The notes below the pieces were generated by a model. That model saw only the letters and a list, made by a program, of their open reading frames with translations. It made no database searches and had not been told where the DNA came from. From Allacma fusca (lineage: Eukaryota > Arthropoda > Collembola > Symphypleona > Sminthuridae): a stretch of 64,000 nt of DNA. The position numbers were made by a program, and so were the translations under genes. Within the stretch, counting starts at the first letter, position 1; the number at the start of each line of letters is the position of its first letter. Positions 1-13,600 of this stretch are shown here, one piece after another. The stretch covers positions 46,823,415 through 46,887,414 of the forward strand of contig OX359249.1 of NCBI GenBank assembly GCA_947179485.1, read 5' to 3'.

Positions 1-1607
1 AATGTACCCTGCCTTTACCACACCCATTCAAAGATGCAAGATGATGGCAAAGATGAGTACTTGTTTCCTCTGATGCTCCCTGCATATGTAAGTAATTATA
101 GTTCCATACATGAGCTCATCTTATCGCGATGGTTGATGTTAACACATCCTCCAGTTACCCCGTAAGTTACAACTTGAGAGGGCTATAAATATATCCAAGC
201 AGACATTCTTAAGCAACTCCTATTCATCTCCTCCTGAAGTAGTTACTAGTACACCTTGGATTACAATTTTGCCATGCATTATCGTACACCTCACACCTGT
301 ATCATCTATATATGTGTATTTAAGCAATAAGCCTATGCAGTAGGAGCAGAATAAAAATTTAATTTAGTTTCACTGACTGAGAGACACTATGCTATTCATG
401 CTATTGTACGCCACGTATCCGCATTAATTTGTATGAACATCAGCACTTTAAATAATTGGAAAAGCGCATATAAGCATAGTCTTCGGTTTATGCTTTGCAT
501 TTAATAAACTCTTTGACCGACAGCTTCTCTTGATAATAATTATTGTTATTGGCTATGTTGACTGTTGATGCTTGGGATTCTGATTGTCTCAAGTGTATCG
601 TTCTCCTCTCAAGTTTCAGTGGTGCTGTATTTAAACAAAGTAGCAACTCCGCCAGCCTAAAGACACTGATTGTGAGTACGCCGGAAGACCTGATCTAAAT
701 ATTCAACATTGAAAGGCAGACGTAAATCTGATAATTCAGACCTCGATTGTTTTATTTTGATCCCGCGACATTGATTTTTGACCCAGATCAAGTCGATACA
801 GTGAACTCTTGTAATGAGCAATGCCCTTAAAAGGGATTTTGAATATTAGAGATCAGGATTTGCAGCCCCAATTCCCATTTGCTCAATACTTAAGACTATG
901 CAGAAAAGTGACACAATATTCCGGTACTTGAGCATCCCTTATAGCTAAAGTTAACTGTATATTTTTCTCGAAAATCTGCAAACATGCCAACTATGTGAGA
1001 TCTCGAATAAATTATTCTTGTTGTACGTAAAGAAGAAAAATGAACTAGATGCATTTTTGATTAAACATAAAATAGTCTACAGGGAGATTCACTAAAAGCC
1101 GACTTCTTGCATCATGTTTTACAAGTACTTACATGTATGTACAGACAGTTAATTTTGCTTTTGGTGAAAACAGATGTTTCCTTTCAGGAAGGCGACGTCA
1201 TTAGTTCATTTTACCTTGAGCAAAAAGTCATGGAGACCAATTTGCTTTAAATCAAAAATGCATCTAGTTCATTTTGCCGCCTCACCGACGTCAAAATTAT
1301 TGACAATAATCTTGATACAACAAGTAAAATACCAGTATGCCATTGTGCTTAGCTATTATACTTACAAAATGCAATGTTCAGTTCTGAATTCTTACACGTG
1401 TACAAACTCATCTTACTCATCTTCAACTCCAGCCCACGCTTGTCGTTAGGCCAGATCCAACGTCAATCAGGAATAATACTTTCACTCATTTCTTTTCAAA
1501 TGCAAAATTTACTAGGTATATTGAGTGACCTCCAGCGACTGCTAAGTTCATAAAAACATGTGAAGTAAATGTGTAAATATGTGTCATAAATAAATCCCGG
1601 CACTTAC
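1..1607. other. Downstream of SLC7 exon 7: no exon found
   Basis: The last SLC7 exons should lie in this direction, but no frame here encodes the expected TM9-12 sequence. The only recognised content is foldback MITE copy 1. Most or all of it is probably intron. Confidence 0.6.
1037..1275. mobile_element. Foldback MITE, family F, copy 1 (degenerate)
   Basis: Inverted arms at 1037-1062 and 1250-1275 match over 26 bp without a mismatch (core CTAGATGCATTTTTGATT). The arm at the right continues into GCCGCCTCACCGACG, as in the copy at 30535-30761. The left outer end is eroded. There is no coding capacity. It lies in the region downstream of SLC7 exon 7. Confidence 0.65.
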
Positions 1608-4600
1608 CACAAAAAGCACAGCAGGAGCTGGTGTAGATTTCTCAGTTTGAATCATCGTTAAAATCTGCGGCATCTGTCCTTCGATTGCACCAGCATAGAA
1701 CAATCTGAAATCAAATATGGCCATACAGATAGATGAGCCCTGGTGCTGGCATCAAGACAATTACGTTATGCTCAAAAAACTCCACCTTTTTAGGCAATAT
1801 TTCTGTACATATGTAGCTTTCAAATGGCCAAGATGAAATCCCTGCTTAAATCAATTATTTGATAGCGAATACAGAATAGAATTGTTAAAATAATTTCATG
1901 GAATTGAAAGAAAAAGTTTTCAACGACTTTAAATGCATTACTGCCATACGTAATGACTTAAAGTTTGTGCTTAACAAAATTTGGCTTTCTTTTGTCAGAA
2001 AGATATTAAAGACAAGGTTACGAAGTTACGACACATGTATAAATACATTAAATACTGCTGTAAGACGAACTCGTACCTTTGTTGATTTGATAACTTCACA
2101 GTTCTCTTTTTCACCAAAGTTGAATATACATATCAGCGGGTATGATACAAAGGAGTTACATGAACCTTTACCCACACAATTGAATTTTAGTGAATAACTA
2201 CGTACAATTAGTGTGTACATAATTACTATTTCAGAGATAATTTATATAATTGGTGCTAAGAAAACTTTTAACCCTCTAGCCCATATAAGGAGAGATGACA
2301 AAAAATCTCACAGCCCCCCCCCCATGTTTAGTAAACTTTATGTCAGATTTTCCCAAAATTTGTTTCATCCGGCTAGCTCAAAAGTTCTCGATACAGCAGA
2401 CACGAAGACGGAGTAAAGTCAGGGTGTTTTTTTGGGAAAATGTGAATAAACATTCGCTTTGTTTACTAAAAATCAAAAATATCGAAAAACATTTGATGCT
2501 CTTTTGAAAGAAATTTATAAGATTTTCCAGCATAGCATACCACCCCTGCGTTGAATGTTTTAGGGACATGAGGCCAAATACAGTATACCAGTAAACCTAA
2601 TACGTTTATTACTTGTAGCGAACTCTGAATACAGGAAGTCAGAAATAGTGCACGTTTGACTACTGACACGAAGGTGATAGAGGCAGCATCTACATACATA
2701 TGTACGTAGTATATTTTAAGGTCTACTGTTCTTTGCCCCTTCATCTACAAATACTATCTAAGTTTACACACTATTTTTGTCATCTCAAAGGATACGTTTA
2801 GATTACGAATACGGGACCTTTTAAGGTTGCGGATAGGGGGGGGGGATTTTGAAGTTTGGTACAGGGGGTACTTTATGCGTTAGGGATAGGGAGCACATTA
2901 TGCGTTAGGGATAGGGAGCACATTATGCGTTACGGATAGGGAGCACCTATGCGGTAGGGATGGGTGAAGCTTTACGCATTACTGCTTGGGGGTTATTTAA
3001 ATTATACGCGGGGATGTCGTTTAGGTTACGGATAGTGAGTACTTTTTACGTAATGGATCGGGAGAGCTATTTAGGTTAGAGATACGGGTAATTTTATACT
3101 TTAGGAACAGTAGACCACTCAAGTTAGGGATACAGGATTTATCAAGCTGAGGGAAGAGTGGTTGTTTTAGTTTACGGATAGGGTAAGCTACTATAAGGTT
3201 AAGCATAGAGGGAATCTTATGCTTTAGACACAGTGGGTCTATTTCCGTAAATAAACGACAATAAATATACGTAAATATGGGAGGGGCTTGTAGGTTACGG
3301 AGAAGGACATGTCTTTAACAGCCTGATATGGACATCTGTTTTAGCTTGACGTCTGATGTCTCTATTTGATTTTGTACCAGTAAAGCTCACCCCATTCTAT
3401 GAACGGGCCGGAACAATAGATTAAAATAATCATAATTTGATTTTTTTAATCTTCCTACCGTGGACAGAATTCATTAACTAGGTGGTGACCTTGAAATGTT
3501 TGAATGCAAGACAACATTTTTAAACAGTGCAAGGTCATCACCAAGTCAATGAACTCTGTAGCGAGATCAAAGAAAATCAAGATTATAATAATTATTTTAG
3601 CATACTGTTACGGTCGTTCGTAAAACGGGTGGGCTTCACCTGGTTACCCACTAAGTTTTATTACTTAGTTACACTTCATCAAGTATTGCAAACAATTAGC
3701 AAAGTATCTTTTAAAGAACTACAACATAGTAGAGTATATTAAATCAGACAAACCTTGATGATGTCAACAAGATTCCATTTACGGCTCCGAAAGTCGACAT
3801 GGCCACAAAAACGGGGATGATCCAAGCCATGTAGCCGTAGAGTCGATTGGCAAAAGTCTGTAATTATCAAGTTGACAAGTAAAATTACATCTTATATATG
3901 TATGTATATAATTATATCAAAATTGCTATTACAAGCCGGGCAAAATTTGCCTTGTCTATTTAAATAGTAATTTGATGCTCCATCAATATTCTTCCCTATT
4001 AGATGACAATCATAAAAACTACCGCTAATAATTTCCTAGTATTTCAACATTTCAAGAATAACTTTGAGCTCATCCTAATAATACCCCGTGGCAATACTAG
4101 AAGGACTTCGGATTGCGTACCAAATTGGTATCAAATTGCATGTTAATTTTAGTTGAAATAATAAATTGCACATATGCAGTAATAATATATGATAGATATT
4201 AAACGGCTGAAGTTCATTTAATTCCTATCCTACCAACATACACTGTTGGACAATGGATACAGCTCAGTCTGGAACCATAAATGGAGAGTCATTGCTTCAA
4301 AATCAATGACAATGAACTTACACAGATCTACGGTAGCATTTGAAGCTATTTCAAGTCGTTAAATCTGAATCAAATGCTAATATGTCTTAGTTAATACTAA
4401 ATGATATATCTGATAGAAACCACTACTACTACTGGGCGAAACATGACCCTTAAGTGCAGTCGTAGTCTATAAAAAGTCTGGCCTAAATACAGAAACTCCA
4501 TATATGTAGAACAGTAGCAGAATATTATAATGATATTTACATGCCATTCTTAATCTGTGAGTAGATGTACATGATTCTTCTAAATAAAGATACTTGACAT

Positions 4601-7600
4601 TTGCACCCATACATAGTGATTTTTTAGCTTTGGCCTTGTGGCCTTGATGGACGGTTTCACACGTAAACGCGCACAGTGAGAGCGGATGCAGAGGCTACGA
4701 TGCCTGATCCTCCTCTACTGTGTGTCTGTCTGCATTTGAGCCCTTTCCTAAAGATTAGGATTTCCTCTACCTCTTTCTCTGTGTGTCTGCCACTGTCTGC
4801 CAGCAATCACGAGACTGGGCGTGCAAATTACGTAAATAAAAAGTAAACCTACGAAAATGTGAACTCGTTGTGTCCGTTGTATGTAAAAAAATGTATTCCC
4901 TGAATAACCTAGCAAACATATCTTTTGAGGTTTTTCGAAAACTTTTTAATACTTTCTCGACAAAATAAGATCTCGGTTTTCACCATGTATCCAAACATAC
5001 GTTTACGAGAACCCTTCATAATGACATCCTCTGAAGAGAGAATAATTGTCAAACCCAAGACTCAAAGTTTTAATAATGACAGATGTATCAATATCATGGT
5101 CCATACATGACATACCTATGTAATTTATGTACATTACTATAAAAGTCCTGCAGGTATAGGTTATTTTTAAGATAGGGCTTCGTAGTGGCAAAAATAAGTT
5201 GCAGTACCCCTGGAAAACCATTCTAGACTTCTGTGAGTACACTAAAAAATTGACACATAGGGGCTACACACATTTGATTATTATATATTAACGCAGTGGG
5301 TTCGTCGTTCGTCCTAGAGATTCATGTTGTGTACATGGCATTATTTTTATTTAATGTTATCAGGAGATAAAAACGAGTTAACCCTTCTGGGCTGGGTCGC
5401 CGACAAAATATGTAATTAATATGAATATATGGAAACTTCCCTACAAAGCGAAATTATTGATACGCTTATAGAAAACATCTGTCTTAAAATTGACAGGGTA
5501 GCTCATCATTTGTACATCCTGTTTTTATAAGAATCTGCAAGTTACAGCCGTTATTAGCAAAGTTAATGCCACCAGCTTCTTCCAGCTTTCATGTCACTAA
5601 TTCAGACTATCGTTCAGAGTTAACACGTTTGAAATGCTAATTACTGCACAATTCAACATTCATGGATTCATGCCTCAAATAGTAGCATGACTACTAATTT
5701 TAATATTTACGTACATGATAAAACTTTGCGTAAATATACTTACCACAGCAACAGCTTCTGATGCAAGGATCTCTGCAGGACTCAGGGTTGTAAAAAATGC
5801 AATGTTTGTCAAAACGTAGACAACCATCACAAGAATGCAAGAGATTGCAATGGCTCGTGGTAAGTTCCTACGAGAGATTGTTTTACACTTAAACATTGCA
5901 GTTACAGTTTCGATTTAAAAATCTAACGATGAATTAAAAAACCAAATTATTACTCAGCTAACATAGAGCATTCAAAAATACAGTATCCACTAAACTATAC
6001 AAGCTTTAAAAACTCAAAATAATGTATTTTAGAATACAAATTTTCAAACGAAATGCACTTACTTCACTGGATCTTTCAATTCTTCAATGATGAAGTTGAG
6101 ATAGTTCCTGCAATACAAACATTGTTTCTGAAATATAATGTAACCACAAGTAAACAAACCTGAGGACGTAATTTCATGTGACTCAGGCGTTTACAAGTGC
6201 AGATATCATAATAATAAAATTGGAGCGAGACTGACTGCAGGTATTGTGAGCTCGTATCCTCGACAATGACAATGGATTTTCGAATCCTAATTCTAATGAA
6301 GTAATAATAGTGATTTATGAAGCCCTCTGAAGCAGGCATGTCTTAACTCGATAAATGTTTAGTTTGGATCCAATGACTATGATATTTTCCAGAGCAAAAG
6401 ATTTAATGCGGGTAACGAATGTAAATAATAACAATCGTTATACAGTACATATTATTTCGATTACACTCTATTACTACCATTCGATTTCCGCCGGTCATCC
6501 GGGTATTACATTACTTACAGTTTCCTGTCTTCACCGGACGCTTACCATACCAAGAAGAACAACACAATATCACCTGCTCTTAACTTGCCAGTTGTCTCAC
6601 ACATTTACATACTCTGAATGGGAGGAAAACGCATCGTTCCCAGATGGGAATTGCAGAAAATACATTCAAAAAATTAATGGCAGCTAAGCCCTTCTCGTAC
6701 AATTAGTCCTCATAAATATGCATAATGTGTAGCATTATTACACGGACCATGTTTTTGAAAATAAAACGTGGAGGAGTAAGTATGCAAAATCTGATGGTGG
6801 ATTTACTTCCACGTGTCAGTTTTGATGCTGTAATGGACAAAGTTCATTTTATAGTCTGATGTGCTTCTACTTCCACAAGCACTCTCGCTCAGCCCTTAAA
6901 CATCTGCAGAAATGCAGACTAGAATACAGCCAGATATAAACTCATTCTAAAGCATACAATTGCCACCTTCACACTAGTAGTAGTGGCACTACGGAAGTAA
7001 AAGGGATTAGAGAAAATATATATGTACATACACACATAAGTGCGGGCTTTTCTGTTTGGGCAAAATTACTAACCGTGAAACGTTAGCTTATAATCGCATT
7101 CAGGTTTAGACCTACAAGTAAAAACAATGGACATCATTGCAGTGGTACCCTAGCGTGGCATGATTTTTTTCTTGCCCTGTACTACACAAAAAAACGCAAG
7201 CAATGTTTCCAGCAAATGTGCAACAATGTTGCCCTTGTTGTCAATTCTTAACTTAACTCTATTCCTGATTCTCTGACTCGAGTGATTTTGCTTTCAGAAG
7301 AGAACACTTTGAAGATGGGTACACGTGTACTGGCTGCACTTGGACGTGCACACGGACTGACGGAACCGGAAAAATTCATCATGGTTCATATCACTACGTA
7401 CTACGTGTTAATTCATAGTAAAAACCAGTCCTGGATTGAAACGTTAAGTAAAGTTGATTATGGCATAAAGCTTACATAAGCTCCTACGTAATAAAGATGA
7501 TGCGGAGTCTATTAAAGAAAGTAATGTCTTTATATGAACAAGTAAGGAAGACTCGCTGTAATTGATAAAGTCTTGAAAAGTAATTAATTCTGTTAGCATG

Positions 7601-10600
7601 TACGGATTATACACACGATGTGATGCGTGATTGTACTGCAATGGATTTTCTCATGCAACCATTTCACTTTCCCTGAATTATTGGCTTGCTAGTAAATTTA
7701 CTCTGTATAAAGCTATAAATAAGTAGATATGCTACAAATATGTACAAACTGCTTAAAACCTAGTGTGTTTACAATATAAGCCAGAAAACTACGAAACGAA
7801 TTAGGAAATATCATGCCCTTATTTTGGATTTCGTAACACATTTGATATCACTAACTCGATAATAGTTGCACTAACAATTAGTTCAAACAGGTGCAAGTAC
7901 AAGCCTAAATTATGCTAGGTCGAAAAAATCAACCAAGATAAGCAAATAATATGAAGGAAATTCAGATCCCTAGTCAGGTATTTCTGCAGTTATCCAGCGT
8001 CTTTTATCACGACACATCAACTTTCAAGATACCGAGCAACAATAATACGTTAATCTGGGCAATCTTATATGTGCCTCACATAATCTCCAATCTTTTTCAA
8101 AATGACTTGATTTCGAAAGAACTCCCTTAAATTCTTAAACGTGTTTACGAGGCTCAATTGGTGCTTCAAAAGAGAATCATTTGCGGCGAACAGAGGTAAC
8201 CATTGTCCATAGTCACTATAATCAGTTCACTCAAGCTCATTATAGAGAATAAGAGAAAATACCGGTTCCAGGCAAAAAGCTTACCATCCATTGTATGCAA
8301 AGAGTCCTGAGTAAAATGACAAAGCTACTTTCGTAGCACTCGGTTCGTATCCCTCTGGATAATCCCAAGTGAAGTACTCCGTCTTTCCTATTAATCAAAT
8401 TAAAATAAAACAAAAGTTGAGCAGGGTAAAAATCTTCGACGGAAAGTAAGGAGTATCTTTAAGCTTGAAAGAAAATTCACCGGCCTTTGAGTTAAGGCCA
8501 GTGACGTAAATATTGCATACGAATGAGCTCCTCCATAATTCAAAGAGATGTATACAGCTAATTACTTACCATAAGAAAGCTGGACGACGCCAGTGATGAT
8601 AATGATGATCAACGCAAGTAGCTTGGCATACGTGAAGAAGTCCTGCACGAATGTTGCCCATTTCACATTCCAGCAGTTGACGAATGTTAGAAAGCCTGCA
8701 AAATAAATCATCACACAGAGTTGAAGTAGAGGTACTATTGTACTACATGAAACAAATAATGTAATTCCGCACGAGTATCCAAAAACAACACAAGTTAAGA
8801 GTTCCGACAAAAAATTGTAAGGAATCATCACTTATGACACGTCATTTCATAAGGTTCCGGGGAATTCTGAGGAGAAACGACGTTAAAACACAGTGTGAAA
8901 TTGTGACGACCTCAGGCATATCGTAGAACAACTATATAAATACATACTACGTTTGGATGACCCCGCCCAAAAAACAACTGTTACATGGATCCTAAGTAGG
9001 TAACATCACTTAATGATATTAAAAGTCAATGAGGACGTTTTCTCAGGGATCTCTATCGAGCATTAACTTAAGAGGAGAAAGAGGGGAAGGAAGTTGTAAT
9101 AACGAGTAACTACAAAAGATAAGCTTAGATATATGATCTGACTGTCTGGAGAGTCCCACCTCACACAGTCTGCTATTTTATTTGGCAACATACTCTGTTA
9201 CTAAAATCGTATTCCAGTCAAGTTTCGGGAGAAATTTTAATTTTATTTATTTACTATTTAGATCCCATAAAATTTGAGTAGATATTCTAGAAATCATTTC
9301 ATGTTCGTTCACATGTTCGAAAAAGACTTCCGCTGGAGCCTTTCCACATGTTTATTACAAAGTGAAAATTTTCAGGAAATTTCCAAATAGTCTACGAAGT
9401 ACATCGCTCCTTTCATGAATACATATGCCAAGAAAATGGAATTCGGAGACACATGGAAGCTCAGCCTTTGCATTCATAGTTGTTCTACCAGGAAAGTTTA
9501 CTCCGATCATTGTTCATGTGCCTATCCCCTAGCCTACAGTATGCATGTACATGTATTCATCCTTCTGTAGGAGCGACTTTATTTCCCCATGTAATTTCAA
9601 CCTGATTATTATGCATATGTACATACTTGACGACGTAGGCTCATAAGGAAACGGAATTTTCCTTTCTCCTCGATATATATGCCGACAAGTCTAGACGTGT
9701 GTTTCACTTACAAGTGAGTACAGAGACAACACAGAGAGGAAACTCGAGTTGGCCAAGTTCCAAGTAAGCGGGCATTACTGAATGACGAAAACTTGGGGCG
9801 AGCGTATACATACGCATAGGAAAAAAATCAATAGTAAAAAAGTACAAGTTCAACGACCGCTAGACTTTCGGTTATGCTCACAAATGCGACTGAAAACGCA
9901 TGCAGATTGAGGACTGGAGGACAAGTTCAGTCAATGGTACTGCTGGACTTTCATATTTGTATTTTAGCAATTATTGCCTGCTGTACAAAAATAACAACTT
10001 ATTTAATCCATTTGGCCTATTGAATAAGATTAACAACTTTCCTCCAGGAATTTCCTTCTAAAATTGCACTTTTCCTCGTACTTTCATAGCTACAATATTA
10101 CCTATTATATAAAGCATAGTAAGACAGAAAAGTTCTGGAAAAATAAACAAGCTCAATGGAAGGAATTTTTTTTGACGAGTGCCTTCATTTGTCATAGGGA
10201 TTCCACACTACTTACTAGTTACTACTACGCTCTAATCTAGCCAAGGGAGACCACACATGACCACAATACTAAAAAAAATGATATATGCTGGACTGCAGGC
10301 GAAATAAAAACATAATTTTATAGTACACATATTAGGGATCTACCATCCCAGACATTATGCAATGTAATATCAATGAGAATATAACTACAAACCGGGGCAA
10401 TAATTTATACGAAAACTAATTTGTTCCACATTATCATTACTCCTCCACGATTGATGCTAAGTGCCCCTTGACTTATTACTTTTAATTTAACTTTAATTAC
10501 ATACATTTTACAAACCCATCTCCGGTCACTCACAAGATCTAAGTCTCGACTTACATGCAGACGCTGCGCTGCCACATCATATTACAGTATAAGTGCATTG

Positions 10601-13600
10601 AATATCATTACTAGTGTGTCGTTTCGCATCTTAGGTTCACGTATCGGAATAACCTAATTTATATGTACATATATATTAGTGTAAAATATATTCATGGAAA
10701 ATAATGATAAATCTTTTAAATTGCTTTCTGGGTTCCCTAACATATGTATCGAGTTCAAACATGAGGCTTCCATGGAAACTTTATATAGGATATTCAAATT
10801 ATTTTTTATATAGTATAAATTGGACTGAGCATTATCTAACTCGATTAAATGAGCAAGTCATTGAAGTTTGCTTTGAATTTTCACGATTTTTAACCCTTTT
10901 AATTACTACTCTATGGTGAGAAAAAAAAGTGTAATTATTGTGAAAAGACTTCAAGCAATTAAAACTTGACGGATCCTAAAGGAGTGGAAAAAGATAGGAG
11001 AAATTCCCATTTACAATCATCCTCACAACTGTAAACAAGATGTTTTTTGTAATTTAATCTGTTAGTTGACAGCATATGTCCAGTAACAGAAAAAGAAGAT
11101 CCAACCAGTTAGAAAACTTGATTTTCTTACTGAACGTAATTACATAAAGGTTTACAGTACACACACAAACATATGTAAACTCCTCAGGAAACAAACCACA
11201 CGTTCTCTGTGGGCCTAATAGGACAAGCACTTTAAACACAGATATAGATTGCGGTCTCATTTCATGCCATTCGTTAAAGCAATTACGCAAAGTGAACATG
11301 ACGCTGGAAACACGTGTCTGTTCAAATCAAGTGTACATTTAATTGGCATTCTAACGCTAATGAACTAGCAGGCGAAATTTATAAATGTGAAGTAACCTTC
11401 TTACTTCAACGGGGGAATTAAAACACTGTAACTCTAGAGCGTTAAATGTTCTAACAACTCCTCGAATTATACTAGTAAAATATAATCTATAATGAACACG
11501 ACTGATTTAATGCATTTTATTTTAAATACCATTCATTTACACGAAGATTTTTGAAAAATTCTGATAAGCAGGAGAACTCTGCTTTTCGAAATTGAATTTA
11601 AATTTGAGAGTAATTTAATTTCTAAAACTAAACAAGGAAAGTTTCTGGCTGAATTCATCCAGCATATTTCATGAATATTTGATATGTCATATTTTCCCTA
11701 GTAAGCATTACTTTGAGGTTGAAAACATTAAGCAAAAACATTTTCATGAATTCCTATTCGGAGCAAGGTTGGTCCATTCAAAGTTCCTGTTCCAGGAGCT
11801 CCAACTAGATAAAATAAACCCTCCAGAGAATGCTTACATATAGCATTCTAATTTAAAAGGATTACCTTTTATAAGTTATAAAGTGAAATCAGGAACCCCC
11901 CAGAAGTTCTGACTTTCGACTAAATGAACTCACATGTTACGGTTTAAATAACAAGACGTTTTCCTGTAATCCAGTTATTAAAACTGCCTAGTGTAGACCC
12001 CACGAAAGAACTTGGACTGGTTAAAAGCAATACTGACTTCAAAAGAAAATACATCATGAAATTCCAATCAGAGTTAAAAGCGGTGATGGATAGCAGACAT
12101 AAGAAGATTCATCGCTCGGAGCTATTCGGATCAGTACAAGGTGTAACTCTATTACTCTATATGACTCCAGGGATTGCACGTACTCTTATAAAATGACTAA
12201 AAATCTTCGTACAGATATCCTGCTCTCGGTGCAGTGATTCTAGTACAAACCATTAAAATGAATTATCACTGACTCCCACATTTTGTCTGAAACCATTATT
12301 GAAATTATTTCATTCTGCAGTTTCTAATACCAACCTCACACGAATTCTTCGGAATTCTTCTGAAGCATTGTAAAATATCAGCATTGGGTACTAACCAGCA
12401 GGTGTAGGCAAGAACTAAGTGTGAGCCGGTAAAACCATTATGTACTATACATGTACATATGTGTGAATAGAAGAACGATATCCTGAACATAAAAATTTTT
12501 CCATGAATATAGGCACGTCTATTAGCGTGCCTCATGGTATTTCGCGCAAAAAAAAAGTTGAGGGCAATTTAGCACTTCAAATAATGCACATGTTCCAAGT
12601 TTCCTGTCTCACTTGCCAACAATGCAAACTGTGCATTCTCGAATGAAAATACGTTGTTTATTTTTGAATTCATGTAATCACGGATGGGTGTATGACACAG
12701 TTGCAAAAATTCTAATCATGCATTTGCTGGCATACATATTGTATTAAAGATGATCCAGAACTACTAGTTAAATCGTACAAAAGGGGAACTACAGGCAACC
12801 ATCGAAGTGAATCGTTTGAACTGACATTATGAAAGGCTGAACAAACTGAGAATATCCAAAAGCTCGCTTACCTCTCCTTGCTAAATTTAGATAGCTTTGC
12901 TATTACCAATATTTTACCTACTGGTATCCATTGTCTATTATTACCATTGTAACATTGTACGGGAAGAAGGAAACGAAACATTAAATGCAGCCTTTTCAAC
13001 CCCCCAACTAACATGCGTCTACATACACATACACAAGCAGCCATGAACTGTACAAAAACCTAGCCGGTAAATTTTTTTGAATAAATACTACCTTATCTTC
13101 CTCATCATATAGGCAGAACAATGCTAATGCTTCTAAAATTGGTATACAAGAACGAGAACATGAACCTGTACACAATCCCGCAAACATATGGGCATAAATC
13201 AATAGAAAAATACAAGAGGATATATAAAAGAGTGCATGATGCGTTTTCGAATTGTGAGCATTAGGGGTGAGTATTACGAGACAACGAGACGAGAATCTCG
13301 TTTATCTCGTTCTTTATACATCAACGAGACAGTACGAGACATCTCGCTTTATTTAACGAGAATATCGTTTACAATTAAATCTTGTTTAAACCCATATCAA
13401 ACTGAAAAATGAGGTGTTTTGCTATGCCATTTTTCCAATTAAGACATTTTGCAGTTCTTGGTGCTAGCATTTATTGCGGTAGTTCTTCATTAATTTTTCT
13501 CACGTTCGTATTTTCAAATTTTATGGCCCAAACCTAAAAATAAATATTTCGCGCCTTGGGATTTTTCTATTTAGTGAAATTAAATAAATTTGTATGTTCT

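Larger units (their letters stand above)
1705..8284. other. SLC7 introns 3-6: repeats only between the short exons
   Basis: Between the exons listed for SLC7 the sequence is AT-rich and non-coding. It holds family G copy 1 and the TTAGGG-type minisatellite. A slightly GC-rich patch at 4630-4830 (CTGTGTGTCTGTC, CTGCC motifs) may be an old repeat but matches nothing I know. Confidence 0.6.

Noticed and set aside
1..90. Possible further SLC7 exon on the minus strand after the acceptor-like ACATATGCAG (about 90-80).
   Set aside because: Three frames give either an early stop or sequence unlike SLC7 TM9-12, so it does not continue exon 7.
2873..2947. Regular 25-bp repeats resembling a CRISPR array.
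   Set aside because: The units are directly adjacent with no spacers and the genome is eukaryotic; it is a minisatellite.
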